Of a DNA stretch of 64,000 nt, positions 18,594 through 27,348 are shown piece by piece. Both the position numbers and the translations under genes were made by a program. Each line of letters opens with the position of its first letter. The stretch's first letter is position 1. Under the pieces are notes generated by a model. It was given only the letters and a program-made list of their open reading frames with translations, was not told where the DNA came from and made no database searches. The stretch is from Prochlorococcus sp. AG-355-N16 (GTDB lineage: Bacteria > Cyanobacteriota > Cyanobacteriia > PCC-6307 > Cyanobiaceae): assembly GCA_003278545.1 (NCBI GenBank), contig QCEF01000001.1, positions 372,001 to 436,000 on the forward strand. The letters are read 5' to 3'.

Positions 18594-21005
18594 ATGCAAG
18601 AGAAAAGTTATTCAAAAAAATTATATTCAGATAACACCCTTGAAGAAGAATCTATAAGCCTTTTAGAGTGGGATACGTTAAAAACGCATTTATCTTCGTT
18701 CGCCTCAACGGAAATGGGTAAACGAGCAGTTTTAAGTTTTTGTATCCCTTCAGAATACGAAGCCTCTAAAAGACTTTTGAATGAAACTATTGAAATAAAT
18801 GAGCTAGAAAATAATTTAGATAAATCAATTAGTTTTTCTGGTGTTTTTGATATTAGTAGAAATATCGAAATTTGTTCAAAGGCAGGTGTGATTTCATCTT
18901 CTGAATTGTTAGAAATAGCGAAAACAATCGCTACAGCAAGAAATTTAAAAAAAATCTTATTAGATTTTGAACAAAGGCCTTATATTTCATCATTTACAAA
19001 AAATTTAGTTGACCATCAGAATATCGAAACGATTTTTAAAAAAGGCATTGAATCTAATGGAAGGATTTCAGACAATGCTAGTAATGAAATTTCTATTCTT
19101 AGAAAAGAAATATTATCTAAGAAACTTGAAAGAAAAATATTAGTTGAGAAATTTATTCAAAAGAATTTAACTTATTTGCAAGATACTACTATTGGAGATC
19201 GATATGGTAGGCCTGTTTTAGCAGTGAAAGTTAATTATGTAGATAAATTTAAAGGCATAATTCATGACTCTTCATCTTCAGGAAATACAGTATATTTTGA
19301 GCCTGATAGTGTAGTAACTAAAGGTAATAAGATAGCTTCTTTAGAAGCTAGAATCACAGCAGAAGAATTTAAATTACTTAAGAAATGGTCCCAAATTGTT
19401 GGTGATAATTCAGAAAATCTTATTGAAATGGCATCCATTTTATTGAGATTAGAAAATGCTCTAACTCGTTCAAGATATTCGAAATGGATTGGAGGCAAAG
19501 TTCCTACGTTTGAGAAAAATCCTATTATTTCTTTAATTGGTTTTTCTCATCCTTTATTGATTTGGGAATATAAGAAAAAAGGAGGCCCTTCCCCAGTGGC
19601 TGTCGATTTTCATATAAGTAGAAATATTAAGGTTGTAGCTATTACAGGTCCAAATACTGGAGGCAAAACGGCAGCTTTAAAAGGCTTGGGTTTGTCTTTA
19701 CTTATGGCTAGAGCAGGATTATTGATACCCTCAACTAATAACCCTATTATCCCTTTTTGTCCAAATATATATGTGGATATAGGAGATAATCAATCATTAG
19801 AAGAAAATTTATCTACCTTCAGTGGGCATATATCCCGCATAAAAGAGATATTAGATTCACTTGATAATAAGAAAGGACTATCAGTTGTTTTGTTAGATGA
19901 GATTGGATCTGGTACGGATCCTCTTGAAGGAAGTGCTCTTGCGATGGCTTTATTAAAAGAATTTGCAAATAAATCCGATATCACTTTAGCAACTACACAT
20001 TATGGAGATATTAAGGCTTTAAAATATAATGACTCCAGATTTGAAAACGTATCAGTTGCCTTTGATGAGGATTCTTTGAAGCCAAAATATATACTCAACT
20101 GGGGAATTCCTGGGAGAAGTAATGCTTTATCAATTTCAAAGAGAATTGGTCTCGATGAAAGAATACTCAATGAAGCTGAAAATTATCTAAAGCCGAAACA
20201 AGTTGATAATATTAACAGTATTATTAAAGGACTTGAGGAAGAGAAGATTAAACAACAAAATTCTGCAGAAGCTGCCGCAGAACTGATTGCAAGGACTGAA
20301 ATACTACATGACGAATTGAAGAGGAATTATGAATATCAAAAAATAAATGCTGAAAAAATCCAGGAAATTGAAAGGTCTAAATTATCAAAACATATTGTAT
20401 CTGCTAAAAAAGAGGTAATAAATTTGATTAAAAAATTAAGAGATAAAAATGTTAATGGAGAGGATACGAGAATTATTGGAAAAAGATTAAAGGAAATTGA
20501 GGCGGAATATTTAACCCAAAAAAAAGTTGAAAAGTCAATATCATGGAATCCTCAGGTAGGCGATTTTGTAAAAATTAAAAGTCTCAATAGTACGGGACAA
20601 ATTGTAGATTTAGATAAAAAAGATGGTTTTTACGAAGTTAAATGTGGTTCATTCAGAAGCACATTATCTATAAATGACTTTGAAGGTATTAATGGAGAAA
20701 AGCCTAATTTCAAAAGGTCAAAAATTGAGATCAAGTCTACAAGGGAAGATTTTTCTTTTTCTAAGATTAGAACGAGTAAAAATACAATTGATGTAAGAGG
20801 GCTAAGAGTTCATGAAGCAGAAATAATTATTGAAGAGAAAATTAGAAAATTTCATGGACCGCTATGGATTGTTCATGGAATTGGAACAGGGCAATTAAAA
20901 AAAGGACTAAGAAATTGGTTATCAGGTTTAAATTATGTTGATAAGATTGAAGATGCAGCCAACAACGAGGGTGGACCTGGTTGCAGTATTGCGTGGATAA
21001 AATAA
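18594..21005 (+). CDS. mutS2: MutS2 family DNA-binding ATPase/endonuclease
   Basis: MutS-like ABC ATPase without the mismatch-recognition domain. Walker A is GPNTGGKTA (about residues 350-358), Walker B VLLDEIGSGTDP, then the TTHYGDIKAL helix. A coiled-coil region at about 515-660 leads to a C-terminal Smr nuclease domain with IDVRGLRVHEAE and IVHGIGTGQLKKG. In other bacteria MutS2 suppresses recombination or rescues collided ribosomes. The frame also opens with TTG at 18576, overlapping the previous stop. I prefer the ATG at 18594, which gives 803 residues. Confidence 0.93.
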   Translation: MQEKSYSKKLYSDNTLEEESISLLEWDTLKTHLSSFASTEMGKRAVLSFCIPSEYEASKRLLNETIEINELENNLDKSISFSGVFDISRNIEICSKAGVISSSELLEIAKTIATARNLKKILLDFEQRPYISSFTKNLVDHQNIETIFKKGIESNGRISDNASNEISILRKEILSKKLERKILVEKFIQKNLTYLQDTTIGDRYGRPVLAVKVNYVDKFKGIIHDSSSSGNTVYFEPDSVVTKGNKIASLEARITAEEFKLLKKWSQIVGDNSENLIEMASILLRLENALTRSRYSKWIGGKVPTFEKNPIISLIGFSHPLLIWEYKKKGGPSPVAVDFHISRNIKVVAITGPNTGGKTAALKGLGLSLLMARAGLLIPSTNNPIIPFCPNIYVDIGDNQSLEENLSTFSGHISRIKEILDSLDNKKGLSVVLLDEIGSGTDPLEGSALAMALLKEFANKSDITLATTHYGDIKALKYNDSRFENVSVAFDEDSLKPKYILNWGIPGRSNALSISKRIGLDERILNEAENYLKPKQVDNINSIIKGLEEEKIKQQNSAEAAAELIARTEILHDELKRNYEYQKINAEKIQEIERSKLSKHIVSAKKEVINLIKKLRDKNVNGEDTRIIGKRLKEIEAEYLTQKKVEKSISWNPQVGDFVKIKSLNSTGQIVDLDKKDGFYEVKCGSFRSTLSINDFEGINGEKPNFKRSKIEIKSTREDFSFSKIRTSKNTIDVRGLRVHEAEIIIEEKIRKFHGPLWIVHGIGTGQLKKGLRNWLSGLNYVDKIEDAANNEGGPGCSIAWIK

Positions 21006-21046
21006 AATTTAAAAAACTTAGAAAACAATTTAATAATCCTAATTAA

Positions 21047-22030
21047 GTGCAATTTATTGATCAGGCAAACATTATTCTAAAAGCTGGAAAAGGTGGAAAT
21101 GGAATAGTTTCATTTAGAAGAGAAAAATTCGTTCCTGCTGGAGGACCTTCCGGGGGGAATGGTGGCAGAGGGGGTTCAGTTATTTTGATGGCTGATAATA
21201 ATCTTCAAACATTATTAGATTTTAAATTCAAACGAGAAATAATTGCTGAAGATGGATGCAAAGGAGGTCCTAATAAGAGGTCAGGTGCTTCAGGTGAGGA
21301 TAGGATCCTTAAAGTTCCCTGCGGCACAGAAATAAGGGATATTAAAACCGGCATAATTTTAGGAGACTTAACTAAAGATAAACAGAGCTTAACTATTGCC
21401 ATTGGAGGAAGAGGTGGACATGGTAATGCTTATTATTTAAGTAATCAAAATAGAGCCCCAGAATCATTTACTGAAGGAAAAGATGGTGAGATATGGGAGG
21501 TTCAATTAGAACTAAAACTTCTTGCAGAAGTTGGAATTATAGGCCTTCCCAATGCTGGTAAAAGTACTTTGATTTCCGTAGTATCATCTGCCCGTCCAAA
21601 AATCGCAAATTATCCTTTCACGACTCTAATACCTAACTTAGGTGTAGTAAGAAAAATTGATGGTAATGGTTGCCTTTTTGCTGATATTCCTGGACTAATA
21701 TCAGGTGCAGCTGATGGAGTAGGTTTAGGGCATGATTTTTTAAGGCATATCCAAAGAACTAAGATACTTGTTCACTTAATTGATGCAATTGCAGAAAATC
21801 CTTTATATGATTTTGAGATTATTGAGCAGGAATTAAAAAAATATGGCAAAGGTCTTTTAGATAAAGAAAGGATAATAGTATTGAATAAAATGGAGCTTGT
21901 AGATGATGAATATTTGAAAATAATTACAAAAAAGTTAGAAGATTTATCTAAAAAGAAAGTTTTAGTTATTTCTTCATCTTTAAAAAAAGGTTTATCTTCA
22001 CTGCTTTCTGAAGTATGGAAGAGGATTTAA
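21047..22030 (+). CDS. obg: Obg-family GTPase (ObgE/CgtA)
   Basis: Ribosome-assembly GTPase. The glycine-rich Obg fold occupies about residues 1-158 ([26 protein letters not shown]). The G domain follows with G1 GLPNAGKST, switch I PFTTL, G3 DIPGLI and G4 NKMEL. It ends at 327 residues and lacks the C-terminal OCT domain found in Bacillus and E. coli relatives. The start is GTG at 21047. It follows mutS2 by 41 bp on the same strand. Confidence 0.95.
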   Translation: MQFIDQANIILKAGKGGNGIVSFRREKFVPAGGPSGGNGGRGGSVILMADNNLQTLLDFKFKREIIAEDGCKGGPNKRSGASGEDRILKVPCGTEIRDIKTGIILGDLTKDKQSLTIAIGGRGGHGNAYYLSNQNRAPESFTEGKDGEIWEVQLELKLLAEVGIIGLPNAGKSTLISVVSSARPKIANYPFTTLIPNLGVVRKIDGNGCLFADIPGLISGAADGVGLGHDFLRHIQRTKILVHLIDAIAENPLYDFEIIEQELKKYGKGLLDKERIIVLNKMELVDDEYLKIITKKLEDLSKKKVLVISSSLKKGLSSLLSEVWKRI

Positions 22031-22116
22031 TTTAAATTAAAAATTTTTTTGTAGAAAAATATACTTGATTTAATAATGAAAATTAGTCATAAATAAGATA
22101 CGTCTTTATAAACAAT

Positions 22117-22299
22117 ATGAATTTCTATACTTGTTTTGATCAACAAGGAAAAATAATAGCTAGATGTCAAACGATACAAGATATCGAGGTTTTGAAGAAA
22201 ATGGGAAGACCAATTGTAGAAGTCAAGGAAATGAAAAATGAGGAATCGGTTGTTTGTTCGCTTACAGGAAGTCCATCCGACTTTAATAGAGATTACTAA
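22117..22299 (+). CDS. Conserved small protein of unknown function
   Basis: Not recognised. The 60-residue product is soluble, with an N-terminal beta-like segment (NFYTCFDQQGKIIAR) and a central stretch ending GRPIVEVKEMKN. It contains two cysteines. An overlapping 74-residue frame exists on the other strand, but this strand fits better because it runs with obg and ends just before a strong terminator at 22314-22341. Confidence 0.6.
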   Translation: MNFYTCFDQQGKIIARCQTIQDIEVLKKMGRPIVEVKEMKNEESVVCSLTGSPSDFNRDY

Positions 22300-22313
22300 A
22301 GAATTTAACAAAT

Positions 22314-22341
22314 AAAAAAAAGGGCTTTAGAGCCCTTTTTT
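22314..22341 (+). terminator. Bidirectional intrinsic terminator
   Basis: AGGGCT (22321-22326) pairs with AGCCCT (22331-22336) around a TTAG loop. The stem is flanked by an A-run on the left and a T-run on the right, so it can end transcription from obg and the 60-residue gene on the plus strand and from cp12 on the minus strand. Confidence 0.85.
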
Positions 22342-22368
22342 AATGTGCATTATCGATCAAAAGAAAAC

Positions 22369-22587
22369 TTAATCATCATAAACAAGACATTCCGGTTCAT
22401 CCGGATTGGCATCGCAGAAAAGTTCCAAAGCATTAGGGTCATGTTTATCCTCTGGATGATGATCCTTATATTCTTCGAGTTCTTTTAGCTCTTCAGTTAA
22501 ATGTCTGACCTTTGGAAGATTGCCCTCTGCTTTTGCAGATTCGATTTCCGATTGATCTTTTTGAATGTGTTCGTCAATGGATTTCAT
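22369..22587 (-). CDS. cp12: CP12 Calvin-cycle regulator, C-terminal-cysteine form
   Basis: Small disordered protein that bridges GAPDH and phosphoribulokinase in the dark and inactivates both. The 72-residue sequence is highly charged and ends in the CP12 signature ALELFCDANPDEPEC, with cysteines at about 58 and 67, then LVYDD, the tail that enters the GAPDH active site. The N-terminal cysteine pair of plant CP12, which binds PRK, is missing, and the AWD-VEEL core is degenerate. Forms with only the C-terminal pair are known in cyanobacteria. Gene stands alone, bounded by the terminator at 22314-22341. Confidence 0.85.
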   Translation of the reverse strand: MKSIDEHIQKDQSEIESAKAEGNLPKVRHLTEELKELEEYKDHHPEDKHDPNALELFCDANPDEPECLVYDD

Positions 22588-22715
22588 TTTAAGCTTTTCG
22601 TACTTTAGTAGACATACATAACATAGTTAATTTCTAATGAAATTGCATTATCTATAAACTAAATAAGTGTTCATTACAACATCATTTTTTTTTCTAAATT
22701 GATTTATGTATTTTT

Positions 22716-23660
22716 TTAGGACTCTATTCTCATTATTTCCTCTAAAGATGGCAAAACTGGGATTAGTTGATTTGGGTTTAAAGGGAATAAAGCTTTGTAG
22801 TAATCTTTTTTCCATTCATTGTCGAAGCATGTCCTTTTTACGTTAGATAAGTTAAAGAATTTTAATCTCCATTCAATAATCTTTTCGAAACTTGATAGTT
22901 CTTTTTCAGTGCATTTGAAAAGTTTGCTATATATCAATTCCCATCTTATAAGCGTTGGAAAAAGGTAAATATCTGCGTAGGTTAACTCATCTCCAAACAT
23001 CCAGTCCCCTTTGTTTTTCTCTAGTAAATTTTCAACTTCTTTGATAGCTGCGAAAAGATTTTGACTTGCTTTTTCGTAAGCTGACTGTTTTCTGGCGAAA
23101 CCACATTTATATACGCCATCATTAATGCTGTTATTAATTAAATCTAAAAATTTTTGATTACAATCTTTGATTCTTAATTTCTGATATTTCGATTCACTTT
23201 TTATTGAATTGAGCAATCTTATAATCTGTGAACTTTCATTAGACAAAATATTTACTTCATCTTTTACAAAACTAATTAAAAGAGGTAATGTAGCTCTAAA
23301 AATAATCTTTTCATTAGCTTTTTTGTAAAGGTCTGAAAGTCTCATACATCCTTTAATACTTGTATTGAAAATCCATTCGCCATGCTCAACATCTGCTTTT
23401 AAAAAAATAACCTTAACTTTTTTTGATAAATATTTTATTTCGTGGACGAGTAAAGTTCTTTGACACCATGGACAAGAATGACCTACTAATAAATAAATTT
23501 GTCCATTCTCATTATTAATATCGTATTCACTATTAATGGTTATACCTTTAGGCCTTTTATAATTACCTTGTAAATCTGATGGCGCGAAGCCATTCATTAA
23601 TTGGGTCCAAAACCAAAACCAGAATTTTCTGGAAACCTTTATAAGGTATTTATTTTGCAT
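22716..23660 (-). CDS. Glutathione S-transferase of the ECM4/YqjG (Xi) family
   Basis: Related to glutathionyl-hydroquinone reductases, which remove glutathione from quinol conjugates. The thioredoxin-like N-domain carries the active cysteine in HSCPWCQRTLL. Family markers SNESSQIIRLLN, the INDGVYKCGFA helix and TYADIYLFPTLIRWE follow. The motif is CPWC, while most family members have CPWA. The protein is 314 residues, near the usual 320-330. It is divergent from the aspartoacylase-family gene, with 23 bp between the starts. Confidence 0.78.
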   Translation of the reverse strand: MQNKYLIKVSRKFWFWFWTQLMNGFAPSDLQGNYKRPKGITINSEYDINNENGQIYLLVGHSCPWCQRTLLVHEIKYLSKKVKVIFLKADVEHGEWIFNTSIKGCMRLSDLYKKANEKIIFRATLPLLISFVKDEVNILSNESSQIIRLLNSIKSESKYQKLRIKDCNQKFLDLINNSINDGVYKCGFARKQSAYEKASQNLFAAIKEVENLLEKNKGDWMFGDELTYADIYLFPTLIRWELIYSKLFKCTEKELSSFEKIIEWRLKFFNLSNVKRTCFDNEWKKDYYKALFPLNPNQLIPVLPSLEEIMRIES

Positions 23661-23683
23661 AAAATTTTATTTTTAAAGAAAAA

Positions 23684-24589
23684 ATGACTGTTCAAAGAAT
23701 ACTTATTGTTTCAGGTACTCATGGGAATGAAATTAATCCTGTTTGGGCTGTTAAGCAATTTAATAGAAAGGAAAATAGTTTAAATAATGGTATTGAGTAT
23801 GAGTACATCATAGGTAATCCTGCTGCCTATGAAAAAGGTTGCAGATATATAGATGTAGATTTAAATAGATCTTTTAAAGAAAGTGAGAATTTTGATCAAC
23901 ACAATAATAGCTTTTATGAAACTAATAGAGCCAATTTTTTAGTAGATGAATTTGGAATTGACGGATCTAAACCCTGTCAAATTGCAATCGATTTGCACAC
24001 TACTACTGCAAATATGGGAACGAGCATTGTTATGTATGGGAGGAGATCCAAAGATTTTTGTTTAGCTGCATTACTGCAGAATAAATTTGGATTGCCTATT
24101 TATTTGCACGAAAAAGATAAAGCCCAAACAGGATTTCTTGTAGAGGCTTGGCCATGTGGTTTAGTTATTGAAATAGGAGCTGTCGCACAAAATTTTTATG
24201 ATCAAAATATCATAAATAGATTCTCTCTAATAATTAGTTCCCTAAGGGAAGAGATAGATAAATTAAAAAATAACTTTATAGAACTTCCAAAGGAATTAGT
24301 GGTTCACGTTCATCAAGAGAGTATAGATTACCCAAGAGATGAAAAGGGAGATATTGATGGCCTAATTCACCCTAAGAGAATAAACCAAGATTGGAAAATG
24401 ATTAAAAAAGGAGATCCATTATTTCTGGATAGCCAAGGAATAATCCACAAATATGAACGGGACCAATTGATTTGGCCTGTTTTTATTGGAGAAGTTGCTT
24501 ATAAGGAAAAAAAAATTGCCATGAGCTACACAAAAAAAGAAGTGATTTGTTCCAAAAAACAATGGGTTCAAGAGTTTGAAAGTTTTTAA
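23684..24589 (+). CDS. Aspartoacylase / succinylglutamate desuccinylase family zinc hydrolase
   Basis: Zinc carboxypeptidase fold acting on N-acyl amino acids. Zinc ligands are visible as His and Glu in SGTHGNEINP and His in AIDLHTTT. The substrate arginine region is VDLNRSF and the catalytic glutamate lies in VIEIGAVAQ. The 301-residue length matches aspartoacylase. True substrate is unknown in Prochlorococcus, where there is no N-acetylaspartate pathway known to me. It ends 119 bp before the broken ORF next to psbA. Confidence 0.82.
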   Translation: MTVQRILIVSGTHGNEINPVWAVKQFNRKENSLNNGIEYEYIIGNPAAYEKGCRYIDVDLNRSFKESENFDQHNNSFYETNRANFLVDEFGIDGSKPCQIAIDLHTTTANMGTSIVMYGRRSKDFCLAALLQNKFGLPIYLHEKDKAQTGFLVEAWPCGLVIEIGAVAQNFYDQNIINRFSLIISSLREEIDKLKNNFIELPKELVVHVHQESIDYPRDEKGDIDGLIHPKRINQDWKMIKKGDPLFLDSQGIIHKYERDQLIWPVFIGEVAYKEKKIAMSYTKKEVICSKKQWVQEFESF

Positions 24590-24707
24590 ATTAAGAAACC
24601 GGAACAATAAATCGTTGAAAATTAATAAGGATTTTTTATTTTATAGATAAGTTTATTTAATATTTAATACTTTATTTTTTTTTTTTCTAATTTTTAAACC
24701 TTAAAAA

Positions 24708-24873
24708 CTAAATTCTTTCACTCCAGTAAATAATAGCTCCAAAAGCCTCTAATTGCAGTCTTCTATGCTTAGCCTCTCTTAAGGTAACTACCTCTCTGGA
24801 TCTTTTCCCGTTAAGAAGCCATTCGATTATTACCAAGTTGAATTCCTCAATAACAAAGAAAATCTTAAGACAT
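24708..24873 (-). pseudogene. Small frameshifted ORF divergent from psbA
   Basis: On the minus strand AGGAG (24890-24886) precedes an ATG at 24873, but the second codon is followed by a TAA. Shifting by one base at about 24867-24870 opens a 52-codon frame to the TAG at 24708. The predicted product begins M-S-K-I-F-F and has EWLLNGKRSREVV, EAKHRRLQLE and ends IIYWSERI. Codon choice is richer in G+C than the flanking DNA and resembles psbA. It could be a pseudogene, a sequencing error, or a programmed +1 frameshift. I do not recognise the family. Confidence 0.5.
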
Positions 24874-24925
24874 TGAAGTTCTTTTCTCCTGTTTTCAAAA
24901 AATAAGTTTATTTAAAGAAAAAATA

Positions 24926-25010
24926 TTTACACATTTTTAGCGATTTTGGTCTAAAATCTTCGAAGCGGAAATTTTTTTCCGTTTTTATTTACACGTCTCA
25001 CTTTAGAGAC
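24926..25010 (+). promoter_or_regulatory. psbA promoter and structured leader
   Basis: A candidate -35 TTTACA (24926-24931) and -10 TAAAAT (24952-24957) lie 20 bp apart, longer than the usual 17. A start near 24964 would put a CGGAAA/TTTCCG hairpin (24966-24981), followed by five T, at the very 5' end of the mRNA. A second hairpin, GTCTC/GAGAC (24995-25010), lies 15 bases before the ATG. No Shine-Dalgarno sequence is present. Hairpins in psbA leaders influence mRNA stability or translation in other cyanobacteria. That role here is inference. Confidence 0.55.
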
Positions 25011-25025
25011 ATACTTTACGAACTC

Positions 25026-26108
25026 ATGACAACTATTCAGCAGCAGCGTTCTTCGCTGTTAAAAGGTTGGCCACAGTTTTGTGAGTGGGTAACATCAACT
25101 AACAACAGAATTTATGTTGGTTGGTTCGGCGTCTTAATGATTCCATGCCTTCTTACAGCAGCGGCTTGCTTCATCGTTGCATTCATCGCAGCGCCACCAG
25201 TAGACATCGACGGAATTAGAGAGCCAGTTGCTGGTTCATTCCTATACGGAAACAACATCATCTCAGGTGCAGTTGTTCCTTCATCTAACGCTATTGGTCT
25301 ACACTTCTACCCAATTTGGGAAGCAGCTACTGTAGATGAGTGGTTATACAACGGTGGTCCTTACCAGCTTGTAATTTTCCACTTCCTAATTGGTATCTCA
25401 GCATACATGGGAAGACAGTGGGAGCTTTCATACCGTTTAGGTATGCGTCCTTGGATCTGTGTTGCATACTCTGCTCCAGTTTCAGCAGCTTTCGCAGTAT
25501 TTCTTGTATACCCATTCGGTCAAGGTTCATTCTCTGACGGAATGCCTCTAGGTATCTCTGGAACATTCAACTTCATGTTTGTTTTCCAGGCAGAGCACAA
25601 CATTCTTATGCACCCATTCCACATGGCTGGTGTTGCTGGTATGTTCGGAGGATCTTTATTCTCAGCTATGCATGGTTCACTTGTTACTTCATCTCTAATC
25701 AGAGAAACAACTGAGACAGAATCTCAGAACTATGGTTACAAGTTTGGACAAGAAGAAGAAACATATAACATCGTTGCAGCTCACGGCTACTTCGGTCGTT
25801 TGATCTTCCAATATGCAAGTTTCAACAACAGCAGAAGTCTTCACTTCTTCCTAGCTGTATTCCCAGTTGTTTGTGTATGGTTAACTTCAATGGGTATCTG
25901 CACAATGGCATTCAACCTTAACGGTTTCAACTTCAACCAGTCAGTTGTTGATGCAAACGGTAAGATTGTTCCTACATGGGGTGACGTTCTTAACAGAGCT
26001 AACCTAGGTATGGAAGTAATGCACGAGCGTAACGCTCACAACTTCCCACTTGATCTAGCAGCAGCTGAGTCTACAACAGTAGCTCTTTCAGCTCCAGCTA
26101 TCGGTTAA
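25026..26108 (+). CDS. psbA: Photosystem II reaction-centre protein D1
   Basis: Carries the water-oxidising manganese ligands, TyrZ, pheophytin and the QB site. The 360-residue protein has five membrane spans. Visible hallmarks are [11 protein letters not shown], the [15 protein letters not shown] segment, the QB loop, and the C-terminal manganese ligands in the [13 protein letters not shown] end. The precursor tail after that alanine is removed by CtpA. The residue equivalent to position 130 is glutamine, as in D1:1-type proteins. The gene is distinctly richer in C-ending codons than its neighbours, typical of very high expression. It has its own promoter and a strong terminator. Confidence 0.99.
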   Translation: MTTIQQQRSSLLKGWPQFCEWVTSTNNRIYVGWFGVLMIPCLLTAAACFIVAFIAAPPVDIDGIREPVAGSFLYGNNIISGAVVPSSNAIGLHFYPIWEAATVDEWLYNGGPYQLVIFHFLIGISAYMGRQWELSYRLGMRPWICVAYSAPVSAAFAVFLVYPFGQGSFSDGMPLGISGTFNFMFVFQAEHNILMHPFHMAGVAGMFGGSLFSAMHGSLVTSSLIRETTETESQNYGYKFGQEEETYNIVAAHGYFGRLIFQYASFNNSRSLHFFLAVFPVVCVWLTSMGICTMAFNLNGFNFNQSVVDANGKIVPTWGDVLNRANLGMEVMHERNAHNFPLDLAAAESTTVALSAPAIG

Positions 26109-26130
26109 GCTTAAAGTTCTTAAACTAATA

Positions 26131-26156
26131 AGCCCCCTTTTTGGGGGCTTTTTTTT
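26131..26156 (+). terminator. psbA intrinsic terminator
   Basis: AGCCCCC (26131-26137) pairs perfectly with GGGGGCT (26143-26149) around a five-T loop, followed by a run of eight T. This is the strongest terminator in the window and isolates psbA from aroC. Confidence 0.93.
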
Positions 26157-26216
26157 GTTTAATTTTCAATTGGTTTCATATAATGTTTATATATAGATAA
26201 AACATTTGATATTTCT

Positions 26217-27314
26217 ATGAGTAGTAGTTTTGGAAAAATTTTTCGTGTTAATACTTTTGGAGAATCACATGGTGGTGCAGTAGGAGTTATCCTGGATGGA
26301 TGTCCCCCTAAGTTAAAAGTAGATATAAATCTAATACAAAATGAATTAGATAGGCGAAGGCCTGGCCAAAGTGACATTACAACACCCAGAAATGAAGAAG
26401 ATAAAATTGAAATATTAAGTGGGATAAAGGAAGGGTTCACACTTGGAACTCCAATAGCGATGTTGGTAAGAAACAAGGATCAAAGACCAGGAGATTATGA
26501 TAATTTGGAGCAAGTATTTAGACCTTCTCATGCAGATGGTACCTATCATCTGAAATATGGAATTCAGGCAAGTTCTGGTGGTGGAAGAGCCTCTGCAAGA
26601 GAAACAATTGGGAGGGTAGCTGCTGGTGCTGTAGCAAAACAATTATTAAAAAAATTCTGTAACACTGAAATACTATCTTGGGTAAAGCGTATACATGATA
26701 TTGATTCTGATATAAATAAAGAAAAGATTTCTCTCAACAAAATAGATTCTAATATTGTTAGATGTCCTGATGACCAGGTATCAGCAGAAATGATAGAGAG
26801 AATTAAGCAATTAAAGCGTCAAGGAGACTCTTGTGGCGGTGTTATTGAATGTCTAGTAAGAAATGTCCCTTCTGGTCTTGGAATGCCTGTTTTTGATAAA
26901 TTAGAAGCTGATTTAGCGAAGGCTTTGATGTCTTTGCCTGCCACAAAAGGCTTTGAAATAGGTTCAGGTTTCTCTGGAACTTATTTAAAAGGAAGCGAAC
27001 ATAATGATGCCTTCATTAAATCTGATGATATAAAGAAGTTAAGAACAATATCTAATAATTCAGGAGGTATACAGGGAGGAATAAGTAATGGCGAAAATAT
27101 TGAGATGAAGATAGCTTTTAAACCTACAGCAACTATCGGGAAAGAACAGAAAACAGTAAATGCTGAAGGGAAAGAAGTTTTGATGAAAGCGAAAGGGAGA
27201 CATGATCCATGCGTTCTACCAAGAGCAGTTCCTATGGTTGATGCTATGGTAGCTTTAGTACTTGCTGATCATTTACTACTGAATCAAGCTCAATGTGGCT
27301 TAATCAATAATTAG
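26217..27314 (+). CDS. aroC: Chorismate synthase
   Basis: Last step of the shikimate pathway: converts EPSP to chorismate using reduced FMN. The three family signatures are visible: [17 protein letters not shown] near the start, the [18 protein letters not shown] block, and the C-terminal [19 protein letters not shown]. At 365 residues the length is normal. It starts at ATG 26217, about 60 bp after the psbA terminator. Confidence 0.98.
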   Translation: MSSSFGKIFRVNTFGESHGGAVGVILDGCPPKLKVDINLIQNELDRRRPGQSDITTPRNEEDKIEILSGIKEGFTLGTPIAMLVRNKDQRPGDYDNLEQVFRPSHADGTYHLKYGIQASSGGGRASARETIGRVAAGAVAKQLLKKFCNTEILSWVKRIHDIDSDINKEKISLNKIDSNIVRCPDDQVSAEMIERIKQLKRQGDSCGGVIECLVRNVPSGLGMPVFDKLEADLAKALMSLPATKGFEIGSGFSGTYLKGSEHNDAFIKSDDIKKLRTISNNSGGIQGGISNGENIEMKIAFKPTATIGKEQKTVNAEGKEVLMKAKGRHDPCVLPRAVPMVDAMVALVLADHLLLNQAQCGLINN

Positions 27315-27348
27315 TAGTTTTGTTAAATAAATTATATTTATCTTTGAT

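Larger units (their letters stand above)
24590..25025. other. 436-bp interval upstream of psbA
   Basis: The longest interval without an intact gene. From left to right: about 115 bp of very A+T-rich DNA including a run of T at 24674-24686, the broken minus-strand ORF (24708-24873), then the psbA promoter and a leader with two hairpins (24926-25010). No further gene or RNA is evident. Confidence 0.7.

Noticed and set aside
22087-22311. 74-residue minus-strand frame opposite the small gene after obg
   Set aside because: It runs against the operon direction, is low in complexity and lacks a ribosome-binding site. The plus-strand frame is the better gene.
24674-24686. Long T-run as an intrinsic terminator for the aspartoacylase-family gene
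   Set aside because: No stable GC stem precedes it.
25327-25566. Frames within psbA on both strands
   Set aside because: They are explained by the GC-richer composition of psbA.
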